The notes: a model not told the origin generated them from the letters alone. Positions 13,101-28,100 are shown, counted from the first letter of the stretch. The stretch: DNA of 64,000 nucleotides from Opisthorchis felineus (GCA_004794785.1 SJOL01000554.1:337422-401421), one strand, 5' to 3'. Numbers and translations are program-made.

Positions 13101-16100
13101 CATGGTGTCGTCCAACGGCGCGCCGGCCATGAACTCAAATAGACCACATTGCCATCAGTTACCGATGCCGCGGATAAATAACTGATTGTCGTTCCTTTTG
13201 GAACACATTTGTGGTTTCCGGCTACGCACTCGTCCGGAGTCGCTTCTCCCTACGTTTTTCAGGGCCGCGTAGGGCGCGGAAAAAATGCCTGGTAACTACG
13301 AGACTGGAAGATCTGGGTGTTAGACGAACTTACCAGAATCGTCCTCTAGAGTCTCTTCCAACTGCTCCACAATCAGAGGTGAATTCATACTGAGGCGAGA
13401 TTGTCACCTATTTTCACAGTACTGGGAGTCTTGCCTGTGGCACAGCACCACCAGGCCCACTCAAGCACTGGATATCAGACCGAACAATGGCACTGCTTAA
13501 ATCTCGGAGAAATATCCCAATATCCCGAATACAATTTGGCCCGACGAAATATCAGACGTCAAGTGGAAATGAGCGTGCGAGCCGGCCGTGAAGTGTGGTG
13601 GACATGGAAAGTCAAGGAAATGGAAGAGGCCGAGAAAGCCGGTAATGCCCGAAGATTATTTCAGTTGATCTCTGCGACCGGTCACCGGAAACCACCTGCG
13701 AGTGAAACCAAGGACCAGAATGGAATTACCATATTGATTAAAGAAGAACGCCTCGACCGTTGGGCCGAATGCTTCGAACAACATTTATCGTGGCCATCAG
13801 CTGCCACCCATCTGGAGCCTACAGCTGATAGAACCCTGGATAGTGAACGTGGAACCCTCTACGGTCTCGGAGATTTATGACTGCATATGTTCTCTCAAGC
13901 GCCACCGAGTTTCTGTTCCGGATGACCTCCCGCGTTGTTCGAAGATGGGGGTGAAGCCCTCAGTCAGCGCTTGTCTGATCTGTTTGCTTGCATTTGGGAA
14001 AAGGGACTGTCCCAGACAATTGGGGAGAGTCGGTATCAGTGCCCATTTTCAAAAAGGGGCTCATGATGAGTATTATAACCACAGGGGGGTCAGCTTAACG
14101 CCGGTCGTAACGAGACTGTTGGCGTTAATTTTGCTTCATCGCCTTATGGTGGCACGTGAAACACTGGCTCGAGAGCTGGTAGGGGTTGTGTTGACCAAAT
14201 CTTCACAATCCGTCAGGTTCTTGGAAAACGCCATGCGTACGAACGACCCGGAATTTTAGTATTCATGGATTCCCAAGGCTCATTCAACTCGGTTGACCGG
14301 CCTGTTCTTGACACCCTTGCACATCAAGGAATGCCCCGGAAGTTTGGGAACATAATTAGTTCTCTGCACCCACAAAGTGCGAGGTCATGCTTCTGGACAC
14401 GCAGTCACTGAACACGCCACTTAAAATCTAGGGAGGGGCACTGGAAGTTGTGGAGTGTTTTACGTATCCTGGAAGTTGTACTAGTTCTGATTGTAGTGTG
14501 ACAGATGAGGTCAGTGCACGAGTCTGCAAGGCCCTAATCGCGTTTGCTAATTTGAGACACCTGTGGCGTCAAAGTGGCAGATCACTGAATCTCAAGGGAC
14601 GTGTGTATCAGGTTACAGTGCTGGCTGTTTTGTTGTATGGCTGTGAGACTTGGCCTGTTCGAGCAGTTGAACTGAGACGTCTTCATTTGTTCGATAATCG
14701 TTGTCTCAGAACCATAGCTAGTGTGGGTTGGTGTTGGCGAATCCGTAACGAGGAATTTAGAAAGCGAGTTTTCGGTTGTGCAACGGGTACTTCCATTGGA
14801 GAATGTGTCCAGCACCAAATGTTGCGTTGATTGGGACTTGTGTTGCGTAAGCCTAACCATCGTTTGCCGATGAGAGTGCTGTTTTCTGTGCCCGATTCGG
14901 AGTGGCGGAATTAGAGTTATTGCGCAACCCTCGGGCTGGCAGAGGGGTATGAAAGAGATTACGAAACGTTTGGGCGCTGTCGGTGCGACTTGCATTCCAG
15001 GATGGGGACTGCGTGATCACCATTGCGCCCGGTTTGAGACGCTGCAAGCTTTGGCTGCTAACCGATGTCAGCGACGTTCTTGTTGTTAGTTTCTATCCCC
15101 ATTGCCTGAATGAGTGTCTGGAGGTATAGGCACCTCGGAAAGACTGTAGTAAGCTAACACTAAATCCATTCCGTCAGCTTTTATTCTTTCCTTCACAATA
15201 AGGCTTTTAAATAAATCATGGTTGCGTGGCAGCGAAGCTTCAGTGCTGAACATCGATGTCATGCTGTCGATGATGATGATGATGGTGATGATGGCGCAAA
15301 TTACATTGATCGTTGAATGCTAATTCTCTCAGTTCGTATATTGTTCGACCTGGCCGCTGTTTTAGTACAGGATGTGCCCTTTACTGGAGACGCTATAGCA
15401 TGAGAATGACTTTCCAGTGACATGCTCGTTAAGATTCTCGGGAAATTTTGTGCATCCCAATATTCCAAGCACCGGTGGGAGCTGTTTCATATATGCCTTT
15501 CTAGCTGTCGCGAATCCAAGTACGGTATACAGTGCAACAGCGTTCCATGGATACCAGTGGTTCGTACTGGGTTCGCTTACCATTCGGCGGCGCTAGGTGC
15601 TAGACGGGAATCCACACACTGTGTGGTAGGCGTAGTACCTTTATGATGAGCTAGCGCCCGCTACGTCAGAGTGCCGTTCTAGGGTAGTTGTATCTTGTGC
15701 CGTAATTTGTTACCGCGCACCACCGCCAGAGCCCCGTTATCCCACATACAGGGGTCACGGCACAATGACTTACACTATCTCACCGAACTGAGAAGGGGAT
15801 GGATTTCACAGCTTACCAACCCTGGATACTTTTCTTCTCCCTCTTAGTTTGATTCCGCTCCAGATATTTTCCCAATGAATGATTGTCCAAGCCACTTGGG
15901 TGTGTTTCTCTGGGAGTTGACTTTAGGCACGCTGCCTGCCCTTCATGTCGTCTTTTTGCATGAATGGTCAGCTGATTGTTGTAATGAGTTTAGGTCGGAT
16001 CAACGGAATAAGAAATTAGTACTGACTGATCGTTCCGAATTGGTTCAAATTCACTCCTAGCTTTTCGATTGGTCCAACCTGGGCTCAGGCAACCTGATTA

Positions 16101-19100
16101 TATATTGACGACTGTCTGTCCCTTACCCTTTCCCAGCTGCCAACGTTTTGTTCTCCTACAACGGTGATGTGAAACTAGCAGATTTTGGAGTTGCCGGTCA
16201 ACTGAACTCAAGCATCACCAAGCGGGGCTCCTTTGTTGGCACTCCATTCTGGATGGCTCCCGAACTTATTCAGCGATGTGCCTACGACTTCAAAGTACGT
16301 CATACCCATCTCTTGTACAAATCATGGGATTGGATTATGTACGGATTAGTGCATACATTTTATATAGGCGGGTCTCACCACAATCTTAACCATCACAACT
16401 TCACTGTCCGATTCTTTTTTAGTGTTGTGGTAACTGATACAGTTGGCTAGCTGTTGCAAAGAGCACAGTTAATCCTGCCATTGGCACTGTTGGTTTGGAC
16501 CACAAATAAAAAGGATTTCCGGTCAAAACATAGCTTCCATTCCAGATTGAGGCGACAAATAAGTGCCCATGGTTTGTTTGCTTGGTTGTATGGTCTCATG
16601 GTGGCCGAGCCCAACGCCTACACTTCCAAACGCCATCCAGAAGCTGGCAGAACCCGGTGGTTCTCCACAGCTTATAAGTGGCTCCTACGTCACGTGACTG
16701 ATGAAAGTATTTCACTTGGATAGATATTGAAAGGGTAGCATTATTTTCATTAGCTAGTTTCGGGTTAGAATTTTGTATGTTTTCACTTTCGTATGCCAAA
16801 GTTACTTTCGGTGGGCTGTAACTGCCAGAACTTCCAAGCAGCGGCGTGGAAGTTGAAACATTAAGCCAGAGTGAATTGATCCACTTTTCGGACACTTAGG
16901 TTCACGTATCAGAAATTATCCTCAACAAGCCATTTTTGATCCGTTCTGAGGCGGTTCATACCTCTGCCGCTTCAAAATCTAGGCCATGACCGGTTTTGCG
17001 TGTCAATTGTCGTAGGTCCGCAGCCCTGTGTGTTTCCAGCTAGTGAGTCGATTTATCAGTTCCCCACTGAGTACATCCACCTGCCTACAGTTTGTTACGG
17101 TTGTCATCGTCCCATTGAATGCTGTTATTGGTGATGCTCCTCTAGGTCCACGTTGTAACATTTAACGAAACGACAGTGAACGACGGTCCACCTGTGGTAC
17201 GGTGCGTATCTGCCGTGCAACTCGAGGAAAGCACGAGGGCTGAAATATTACCAGTATTCCAAAGCCTAGACGGAAGTTGTAACATCTAAAAGCAGGTACA
17301 GAACATTGAACATTAGGGGGTTAGGGACAGGTCGAAATAATGCGTTTCGGTTTTCGGAACTTTTTTACAGGTTAGATGAGTGGTGGTTGATCTCACGCAT
17401 TGAATTGTGTTGTACAGTAACCATTTGGAAATATGCAACTCATTTTTGCAGCCTGAGGTTTATTCTGGCGACGAAACCTTCGAGTCTTGTCACACTAGTA
17501 TCTTCGTTTGATATGCCTCTGTTGTCCAAATGGAAAAGTAACCCAGTCCCTTTTTCTCCGCAGCCTTTGAGGCAAACATTTCACGAATCCGCAGCTGGTT
17601 GTCCAAACGCCCATATTTTTTTATCTTTCGCTTGTTGAACCTTAACTCACTCTTCCTGTCACTAAGCTCATGTTTTTTTTTAGCTTCCCAGATGTGCGGT
17701 GTTGATTCCATGTTTCGGTTGATGTTAAAACCTAACATCCTACTCTTAAACGTTCCTGTCGTCAGGTGCTACAGGGGTTTACGGTTTTCTCGAAATAGTC
17801 GGTTACGGTTGTCACTGGGATTCCATTAGCGGCCGAACAAACTTCGCGGTCCAACCTTTCGATTTGGTTCTGAGCCTAAAACACCTGTGGCCCTTGGAGG
17901 TATCCACTAACTCCCACCAGAGAAGCTACCAGTGGGAAATGGGACACATGTCCAACCTTGGATGAAGGGATCGCCGCTAAGTCATAGCTAACATGGAACA
18001 CTGTTTTGGTTACCCTGGAAGGTTGCGTCTATTCGAAGGTGTCTCTGTTGGGGGATGCTATATTTGCCGGTTATTTGTTTGGGTCACTCGGTCGTTTGGG
18101 TATCAGACACAGCTTCGTCAGTGGAACAATCGGTCCGGTATCTTTAAATGTTTGTACAGACCCCAGGCGTCATGAGGAATCACTGATGTGCCTCCCAATG
18201 AAGCGGATGCCCGTCACCTCCTTTCAATATCACAGGGTCGGCTTAAACCGAATCACCCTCAACAGAATGACAATCAGTCACTGGGCAGATGTATCTTCTG
18301 TCCAATAGCTGGACGCCTGTGCGTGCTAACGGCGGCGGAACGTAATAAAGACTTGATTTCGTTCTATGTTCTCTAAATATCTATCTTAGAAGTTTGTTTC
18401 TATTACACAACCTCTGACGGCAACCAATCAAATGAAGTGAGGTCAGTTAAAGCTGTCTTTCACAGCACGCTGCCGAAGTCGTTCTCTGCGTCAGGTGCTT
18501 GTGTTATTGAAAAGTCGTGTGACACACTCTACCGTTATTGATCCACCGTTTTCGCGAAGCGCATGCATCGGTGTGCACACGCTGGTGTTCGTGCCTCCCT
18601 TTGCTGACTGGTGTCACGAGGCGGGCTACTGTTGGGAAGATAATAAGCGGGAAGTGTGGGCGCGTTTTCTCAATACCGCCATTTTATTGCTCTCTTTCTA
18701 ATATTGGTTACACCGATTTGTACCTTTTGATGAGGCATCACTGTTCCATTTGTTGATCGTTTACCCCTTTCAGGTAGACGTCTGGTCTACTGGAATCACT
18801 GCCATCGAGCTGGCCAAGGGTGAACCACCCAATGCTGATCTCCATCCAATCAGGGCGCTACTTTTCATCCCACACAACCCTCCCCCTCAACTAACCGGTG
18901 ATTTTAGCAAACAGTTTCGGGACTTTGTCGAGTCCTGCTTGGTTAAAGTTCCAGAAAATGTGAGTATACATGTTCTTGTAACCCTTTTTATCGATCTGCC
19001 ACGCGATTTCCTTGATTTTGGTTCGTTGGTTGCTTGGCGCATATTCTGCAACAAACACTTCTAAGCTTTTTGGTGGGAGATTCAACGGTTTAGGTTTTTT

Positions 19101-22100
19101 ACTTGACACACGAGACATTTATACGGCCACTTGTTTTTCTCGACAGTTTAGCCATTCCGTAGAACAAGAAGCTGATTTCTTTCGAACCTTTAAAAAGTTT
19201 TTCAAGTCAGACTTTCTAAACTACGGTCTACCTTGGTTGCCACGTCACCTTCCGTTTTTTTTCTTGGAAAATGTGATGATAAGCGAGGTTGGCCTTATAA
19301 TGATGTCAAGTTCTGACAAAGACTCATTTCGAAGCACAGAACAGATAGGTACCTGCTGCGTGAGTTCGACAAGACATTACCCACGCTTGTCCCTGTCTAG
19401 TTTATGAGGCTGTGTGAACTCTTTTCAGAAAGATCGATCGATACCCTCCCTCCCGGTGCTGCATTCATAGCTTTGAAGAAAAAGCCGAGATATCACTTAT
19501 GTACCTTTCTCCACTCGTCTTAGGTTTGGTTGAACCTAACGAGGCGTCCAATTGAAATGTCACTCAGTTTCCACTGCCGTATGGACTCCAGTGAATTCCC
19601 CTAATGCCGGCACAACGCCCACCGTACGTTCTTATCACACTGACTAACCAAGCCGCTAACCAACTTACGGCTGTCAACTCAACACATCAGCTACTGGAAT
19701 GTTTGCTAAGTGATTGGAGTCATAGAATAGCTCCGCGTAGTCCCCACGATTAATGACTAGATATCACATTCTGGTGTAGGTCCAGACTACCACACTAATC
19801 CCTGTCATGCGTATGGGCACCTACGACCGACTCTACTACAGCGGCTCAGTGGACAACTCGGGCTTCCACGGGATCGCTTTGGCCTCGAGTAGCCCTATCC
19901 ACAAGGATATGCACTACTCATGTGTTCCAGTAATAGCGGAACTCGAGTCCAGTGCTTCTCCACCCCTTTGGTGTGGACTCACCAGAACAGGGAGAGGACT
20001 GTTCAAACGAGTGTAGTAGGAGTCATTCAGCCGTAACACCCTTTCGGTGCCTAACTGCCTTACAACCTAAAGGAAGCACGAGGGCTGGGATACTGCCGGG
20101 TTGCCCAAGCCTAGACAGGGGCATTCGAGAGGCAGAAGTCGGGTTCGAACCATGAACTTTCCCGTCAGTAAATTCGCGTTCTAACCACTGAGTAGTATGA
20201 ACGTGAATTCTACAAATCTCACAACCACCTACAACTGAACAACTTCTAAGAGTTTTGCAATGTGTCCTTGGTCAAAGAGTGACGAGGGGACCCTGGTTGC
20301 GAGAACGGAAACAGCATTAGTGGAATAATCGACCATAAATTCCTGTCAAGTAAAGTAGTCAATGGGAAAATTGTCTGTCATGATGAAATCTACATTGAAC
20401 TTGGACAGTGCTGGCAGTTGGAGATTACAGTAGGTGTGACTTTCCGCAAAGAGCTATTTAGTGAAAGGGAGGTCCGTGGTTCGAATCCAAACTCCGCATC
20501 TCGACTGTTCCTGCCTATAGACTGGACCTTACCGCGGTGTGACGGTTTGCGCACCTCAGCGACCCATTGAGCTATACTAGGGGGTGCCCCCGCGACACTC
20601 ACAGAGTCTCTCATACCAGTTTGGTCAATGGTCAATGACAAGCATAGTCTCCTGGCCCTCCAGGTTGGGGGTTGGAACATGTGGCGACTTGTTCCGTAGA
20701 AATGGTAATGCATTTGCATTTCCCACCAAACACCGCTGCCTTGCGTTTAGGGTTTTGAGCCAAAGGCTTTGGTTAAGGACCCTAATCGTCCTCCTGTCTA
20801 GGTTTTGGTGCCCCGACAGTATTCCAGCCCACGTACAACGTACGGCAGTGAAGCATCAGTGTTGAACACCGGTTTCACGCTGTCGATGATGATGACGATG
20901 ATGAGGCTTGGGCGACCTGGCAGTATGTCAGCCCTCGTGTTTCCTTCGTATGGCACGGCAGCTAGGCATTGGAAGGGTTTTACAGCTGAACGATTATTAT
21001 TTATGCTTTCCGCACATGTGTGACATATCTTCTCACTGATGGTATTCACTCGCATTTTTCTCTTCGACTAACGTAGCTGCTTACGACCAGTCTTGTACTC
21101 CATTCCTATACGATAAGACCGCTCGGTAAAAGACCCCCCTTACTGAAGGACACTCTGAATTCTCCTCAAGCTCCTCATTAAAATCACTTCACTAATCTGA
21201 GAGGGCAGTCTGAAACAGAGTCCTTTGAGATCATGCAATTGACGTTTTGTCTTCATTGGGTGAACTTTTTTCACTTCGTTTGATTCCTTGTTTGCTACGT
21301 CCAATTAATTTTTCGGAACGAAATCAATCATACTACTAGGGAGGCGACAATTATTGTGGAGGCAGACAAAAGTCCAACTGAAACCGATCCTACTTCACAT
21401 TAGGTTACATATATTGTAACCATAGAAACCGGTTGATGAGTTGAACAGGTAGGATTGTTATATCCGTGTAGTTTCTCAGTGGGAAATGTAGGTCTGTTGT
21501 AGAAACTAGGAATGTTAGAGCAAGTGAGAGGTTTCGCATCCGGCTAGAGGAAGTTGGGCGAATTAGTGTCACAACTAAGCTGGGGGATATCGGAATTGCG
21601 GATGCCATACTGACGTAGATGCGGTGACCAAAGTAACGCGACATAAATGTCATCTGAAAAGTCCTTAGAACAACCAACTATGCATCCACATTTTGCATCT
21701 TGTCTGTTACAAAGTCGGCTGGACGTGGGATAACTATACCGATTGGCCTTGGTTATATGTATTTATATCCACAAATCCTGGGTCTAGGAATGCGGAGTTG
21801 TGGGTGAAACGTACGCAAACCATGCTTCTAGGTGGAATTGACCACCAGAGAGCACTTAGGAGACAAGAAATGTTGCCGTTGCTAGGATGTTCACTTGTAT
21901 GGGGGGTCACTTTGTGCTGATTTCTTAGCTACGGTGTTCCTGTCGGTAAAGATTACCACAGAGAACCTCTGACAGGTGAAAAATATCCGTTAAATAAATG
22001 AGCTTCTTCCACGGGAAACCACGAACACTAGCGAAGAACTAGCCAGCTGTAAGCCTTGACTAAGTAAACAGTCCGTATGTATGTGTGTAGTACACATTGA

Positions 22101-25100
22101 ACTTTGTTTCGTCACCTAAACGAGTCAGGCGATAACTTACTCAAAGTCACGTGCTCAACTAATCGATCTATGTCCAACTGAACGCTGCAAACCATCACAG
22201 TGATGGAAAAACCGAACTTACCTTGACGGTAGCATGGTTGATCACGTGGTCAACAATCGGGTGGATGGCCTTAGTTATTCTTTCTTGAGGTTCGTAGATC
22301 CATTGGTGTGTTTGTTCAACATTCCCAGGTTAGGGTTACTAAAAACAGCGCCACATGTTTCTACATTGCATAACGAATCTTATTGATTTTGACGAGTGGA
22401 TGGCTTGTCACCATCAAGTTGACGACAGAACCTGGTATGCATTTTACAATGCGGTGGCAGTGAAAATGAAGGGTAGCGCATCTTCCAAGTAGTATTCTAG
22501 TGTGAATGTGGTCCATATCTTGTACAACTTCCTACACAGGTAAGTTTCGTGATCGGTATTATGTAGAATCAGATTGTTTGTTTGACTTTGTGAGACAACA
22601 GCGCACGCAAGTTGTATCCTGTACGTAAAATTTGTCCTATTATTCATAATGCCTGATCACGTATCCGACTGTCGTGCTCTGGAAACAAACCTGGCTGTCT
22701 GCTTCGGTAGACGGACTGGGAAGGGTGAGCTACCTCCGTCAAGTAACTACATTTGTGAAAACTTGTCTGCTTACCGCAGGTATTAGGTCATTTAGTATTT
22801 GTGCAATCCATCAATTTGTCACCTATAAACCATGTACCAGTGGTACCATTGGCTGTTACAGTTTTGATCACCGGAGAGTGGGAGGGCTTGGGAGATACAG
22901 CCAAACATTGGAGGCGGTGGCTTCGATGCACGAGCGCCCCTGATTGCTTCATTGGGCCAGTTGTGCCAGTGGCATTAGCGATTGGTGATTTGGGTCCCGG
23001 TGTCCCCATCCAGGTAGGCGGCAGTTGTTGACCCGTCTAAGTTTACTGGTTAGTGTTTCCGTACTTCGTTGCCAGGTCATACACTGTCCACCTCTCGGTC
23101 GCTTCCACTCAGCACGGGGCTGGGCGAAAAAAGCTCTGCGAGGCAGACGGTCTTCTGGTATTCGGAGTACATTTCCTAACCAGTGTAGGCGAAAGAGTTC
23201 ATTTTCCAAAAACCATCTGGCGTACCTCAGCATTGCTAGTCCGATATTCTCACCACAACCGAATAATACTTCGGAGTCACCGATGGTCAAACACTGGCAG
23301 CTTCCGTATATCCTCTGCGCGTAGAGGCCGCGTTTCTGATCCATCAAGTAGCGTGGATCGCACCACCGCAGTGTAACCTCTGCCCTTGACAAACAAACTT
23401 CCGTCACTTCGGCGCCATATGTGTCGGAGGTTGACGAAGCTACCCTGGCCTTCCCGATTCGAGAACTAATTCCTCTCCAGCCAGTCCACCGGAACTTATA
23501 CAACTGCCCAAGTAGACAAATTTGTCTACCACGTTGATTGACTTGTCTGCAAGCATGAGGTGTGGGTTTAATCCCACCCAGCCTTGTAACAGCACTTTAC
23601 ACTTTGCAGGTGTGAAGCGCATGCCAAACCGTGCGGCAGTTATTTAGATTATTTAAAATGATTTGCATTTTAGAAGGATCTGAACCAGGGAGGGAAATAT
23701 CCTCCGCATACTTAATGTCTGTATGCGAGCTTCCTGGGAGCATTTCGACCCTCGAGGTGCCATTTATACGGTATTAGTGAATGCAAGTCCCGTGCTATGG
23801 AAAAATGCGTATGGTGATTTGGTTCTTTCGACCGTGTGGGCTGTTGGTCAGGTGGTGGTTCATTAATTATCCGGGCTTGGCAATTGACCTGCAAATGTTT
23901 CTCCAACATGAGGATAATCATCATCATCGCATGTGTGGATGGGTCCCACGGAACCGCACAGTGAAGGTCTCCTAGCATGTTGAAGGGACGTTTGCAGGCC
24001 GGTTGCCAAGCTCGCCGAACAGGTCAACTGCCACTCGATCAACAACCAGCAAACTCACCCGAACTAAAAATATTCATCCAGCTGTCGACCACGTTTGGCG
24101 TTGTTTAGGGGATAGAATACTGATTTCTGATTGGCCCACGGCTTACTCTAATCTGACGGGCCAACTGACTGAGCCGACCTACTCATTTCTTCACAGACAC
24201 TGAGTGTGACTATGATCAGCAGGTTGCTTTCCAGAGTACCAGGACGCCTAGTACAATCCGGTACATAGGTCATTTGAGTTCGTTTCCTACTCTAGAGGGT
24301 GTTTTAGTGATCCCCTCACGGAAGAACTTTTGGATGGCAGGTCACTTTAATGAGAAGCCAACATTAGCCACGCTCTGATTTGCCATACCCGAAGATAGGC
24401 TTCTTTCCTAGTCGATCACTATACTGTACCCAGGTGCCATTTCTCATGTCCAATTTGCAGTTGGACAACGACGTCGGTGCTCCTAGAAAATGAAAACGAT
24501 GGTGCCAACAATAGGCTGTGCTCGTTGGTTGGTCGGTCGAGATTGCTCACTTTTGAGGGAACTAAGTTTACGCAGTCGTAGAAGTACACCCTGTTTGTAG
24601 GACAGAAGTTTATAGCCCATATGTCTTTATTTGCTCGCGCTTCGCGTAGGCTTCATTCACTTCTGCACGGATTACGAGTCTGTTTCTGCGGAGTACTGTT
24701 CCCGTTCATAAGGTTCCACCGTGAACAACCGGGATCCTGATATAAGTTCTGAATCAAATCCCTGCCTTTGTCGCCGGTTCTGGCATCCTTTGCTTAAGAT
24801 GGCCCAGTGGTTAGGGCTCAGACTTGCTGGCCGGAAGGTTCGCGGTTTGATCCCGACCTCTGCACCTCTACTGTTCCTGTCTAGGCTTGAACAATGTGGC
24901 AGTATCTCAGCCACAAAAGTTTGACCTCCTTCCCATCATGCTATTACTACTACGAAAGTACATTTCTTACAGGACTGTCGAAGTTTCGAATTTCATTACA
25001 CGTACGGCCGAAAATCCCTTCATTCTGTGAACGGAACCAGCGCTTCAGCCGTCACATTCCTGAATGATGCCTTGATCATATCGTTTTTGTCTTCTCATGA

Positions 25101-28100
25101 GATCGCGTGCTAAACCCGGCCGGATAACCACTATCGTTTGCTTTTAAGTCGCGACACTCAGTGATGAGAACTGAGACATATCACTCATTGAGCTTGCAGT
25201 TAGTTTGATAGTTCGTTTTTGTCGCTTTGCAGTAGATCATTCAAGGTTGATGTTTTGGCCGTTAGGTGATCGCAGTGCTAGTTTCCAAAGCGCTGAAAGT
25301 GAGTAAATCCACTTCAGTTGTATAGCTGCAACAAGAAAAGTCCATGGTGGCAGTCGCTTGAGGAATGGACTCTAGGTAGACCGATTAGTTGATCCGGCCG
25401 GAAGTGTTTTTAAACCCTATTCGCAGACGACCTTGGACAATCAACACTTTCTTAAAAAGGAAATTCTGGCACAGCTATAAACCCTGATGATCCCGTTAAC
25501 CCGTGAGTTTCGTATCACTATGAGGGCCGAAGAAATGCACTTTAAAAATCTCAGCTTTATGAATTTCAAAACTTTCCCGAAATTTTCTGGCGCTAGCAAA
25601 AGCCAGTTCAACGCAGTAATAGTAACGATCACAGGCTCACTTCTGGCACCAACAGGGGCGACTTCTTTCTGTGCTCCTGATATTTTCACGGATAGGTGCT
25701 AGGCCGTGTAGAACAGACACACAGGTCGTCGGTATTTTGGCGTGGAAAACACCGCACGCTTTGAAGCTTATGCAGATTATACGCCATCCACAAGGTCGTG
25801 GATTGTTGGGCACTGAGTGCGTGGATTGTGGGGAATGAGAAGTTCACGATCAGCGATCGTCAGGAAAAACGCATTTGCTCTTTGGATTCTTTGGATCAGG
25901 GATGATATGGACTAGGGACAACACAGTGGGACAGGATTCTTGGCAGAGGAAAGCAGGTGGTAGAACGAAAACACCTTGGACGATTGAAAGACTGAGGAAT
26001 AGGACAAAACTGACTCCGATGAACCTTACCCATCGTGGTAGCAGTGACGGTAAAATGCTGTCGATGTGGAATTATTAGCTAACCCATGGAAGGGTTAGCA
26101 ATGGAACTGAAGATTTGGCATTTAATGGCGACCGTACTAATAGGACACGAAAGACTTGGACCGAACTGGCATGTTTGCGCGCCATGAATCAGGCCCTCTT
26201 TTTATCTTGGTACTCGAATCTCAAGGATTTTGAAGTCGGAGGTGTGGGATAAGTTGTTGGAATAGGTCGGTTTAGCGAAACGGAATTAGGAGGCCTGCTC
26301 GTCTATCATAGGGGTCCAGGTCAGAGACGGAACTTCGCAGTCGTGGTGGGGTGGAACTTGTTTCCTTCCAGTACGATAGTTGAACTGCTGCAACAAAGAG
26401 AGTTAAATGACTTACCAACTCGCAGGACGGTGGATAATTGATTTGTAGTTTGCTGTTTATGTCCTTGTGATGACCGTTGCGTGATCAACGCTTCGCATTG
26501 GACAACATTACTACTCATACGTTCTTCAGTGACTTACATCATCCTGGACATCCGCATTGTTGACATTCGGCCTTGAGCCATGCCATCTATATTCCAAAGC
26601 ACCAGTCTTCCATTTAATTTCCGAATGGATAACGACGTAGTCTTCCGTAGTGCGCCAGAAGGTATAGGAAACCCGAAACAAATTGCATTTTCAGCTTATT
26701 GATGGACATTTGGGGTCATCGACGTTTGCTCGATCTGGTTGAGCATCTGTCCTCGGGGTGCCAATTTACATTTGGTCAGACGATAGCTGTTTATTGTCTA
26801 TGTACGCAACTATGCTGTCTGCTGGACTTCCGTTTGTCCTTCACAGATTGTTTACAATTTTATAGGAACCGTATCAGTTTCGAAACGTTGGGACGTTTTC
26901 CACTATACATTTCACATACACACATTACACATAGACATTACCCTTCAATATCTCGTTGGACTCCTTTGGCTTGTTTTCCTTGCTATTCTTAGCTGGACGT
27001 GCAAATGGTTTTTTCTTCCCACTCAGTCCCATTATTGCGGTTAGTGTGATTTTGAGGGAGCAGGTGAATGAATGACTCGGACAACAACAAAGGAGAAACG
27101 ACATTCGGTCATACACACACACACACACGCCTGTTGGTGAGTCATGTGCCACCGTTTCGTCGCCATGGTTGTCTATGGAACACACCGTTTGCTCCCAATT
27201 CTGCTAAACTGCGGACTTTGGAGACTGTTGCAAGATGTGAACAGATTCTACCTACTGATAACCAGAGGCTGCACTAATCTATCGTTCCGGTCATTCGAGG
27301 TCTCTTCGGGTCAGCGAACTCCGCCTTTTGCAGGTGTTATATCCAAATACTGGAGAATCGTTGGCTGGTCTCGTGTCTGCTCATTGAACGTTTGTATTGC
27401 AACCGGACGCTTTTTTCCCTACCTGTTTCGGGACGACTGCGATAAAGTCAGAACGAACTGTGTTTACCAGTACTTGGACTCTAGGGGAATAATAAAAAAA
27501 TTGAAATCGTTCAGCTGTAAGACTCGGTGCCTAGCTGCCATGTCACCCGGAGGAAACACGAGGGCTGGGATACTACCAGGATGCCCAAGCCTAGACAGGG
27601 GAGTCGAGATGCAGAGGTCGGATTCAGACCACGGACCTTCCGGTCAGTAAATTCGAGCTCTAACCACTGAGCCATGTCGCCCATAGGGGAACAGTGTCCA
27701 GGTATTTGTACTTTTTGACAAACACACTACGTCGATCTCATGCTACCGAAGGTCGCGCATGACGATAACCGGACATTAAAAAGAAAGTTCCTTACGTTTT
27801 AACGTAAGCCTGGCAGCTTTTTTCTATAAACAGTTCACATATCGGTTTTCCTGATCACTGATTCGGCAAATGCGTTGCTCGCCGGTGACATCATGGCAGA
27901 AGAATAACTGATAGTAGGTGTTTCATGAACTCCCCTGGGAATTTGAGAAGGTTTGCGTCACGAATTGTGGTCGGCTTTTGTGTGAGGTATCACGACACAG
28001 TTGCAACGCAGTTGCAAAGCAGCAGGGTACGGAGCTTGTGGCATGGGAAAATGGTCTTGCCAGGTTGAGATCAGTGTTTCGCCAACTGTTCTCGGTGGAC

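Noticed and set aside
27110..27128. CRISPR-like or other structured array among the short tandem repeats
   Set aside because: Simple CA, GT, GA, TA and GAT microsatellites only; there are no spaced repeats.
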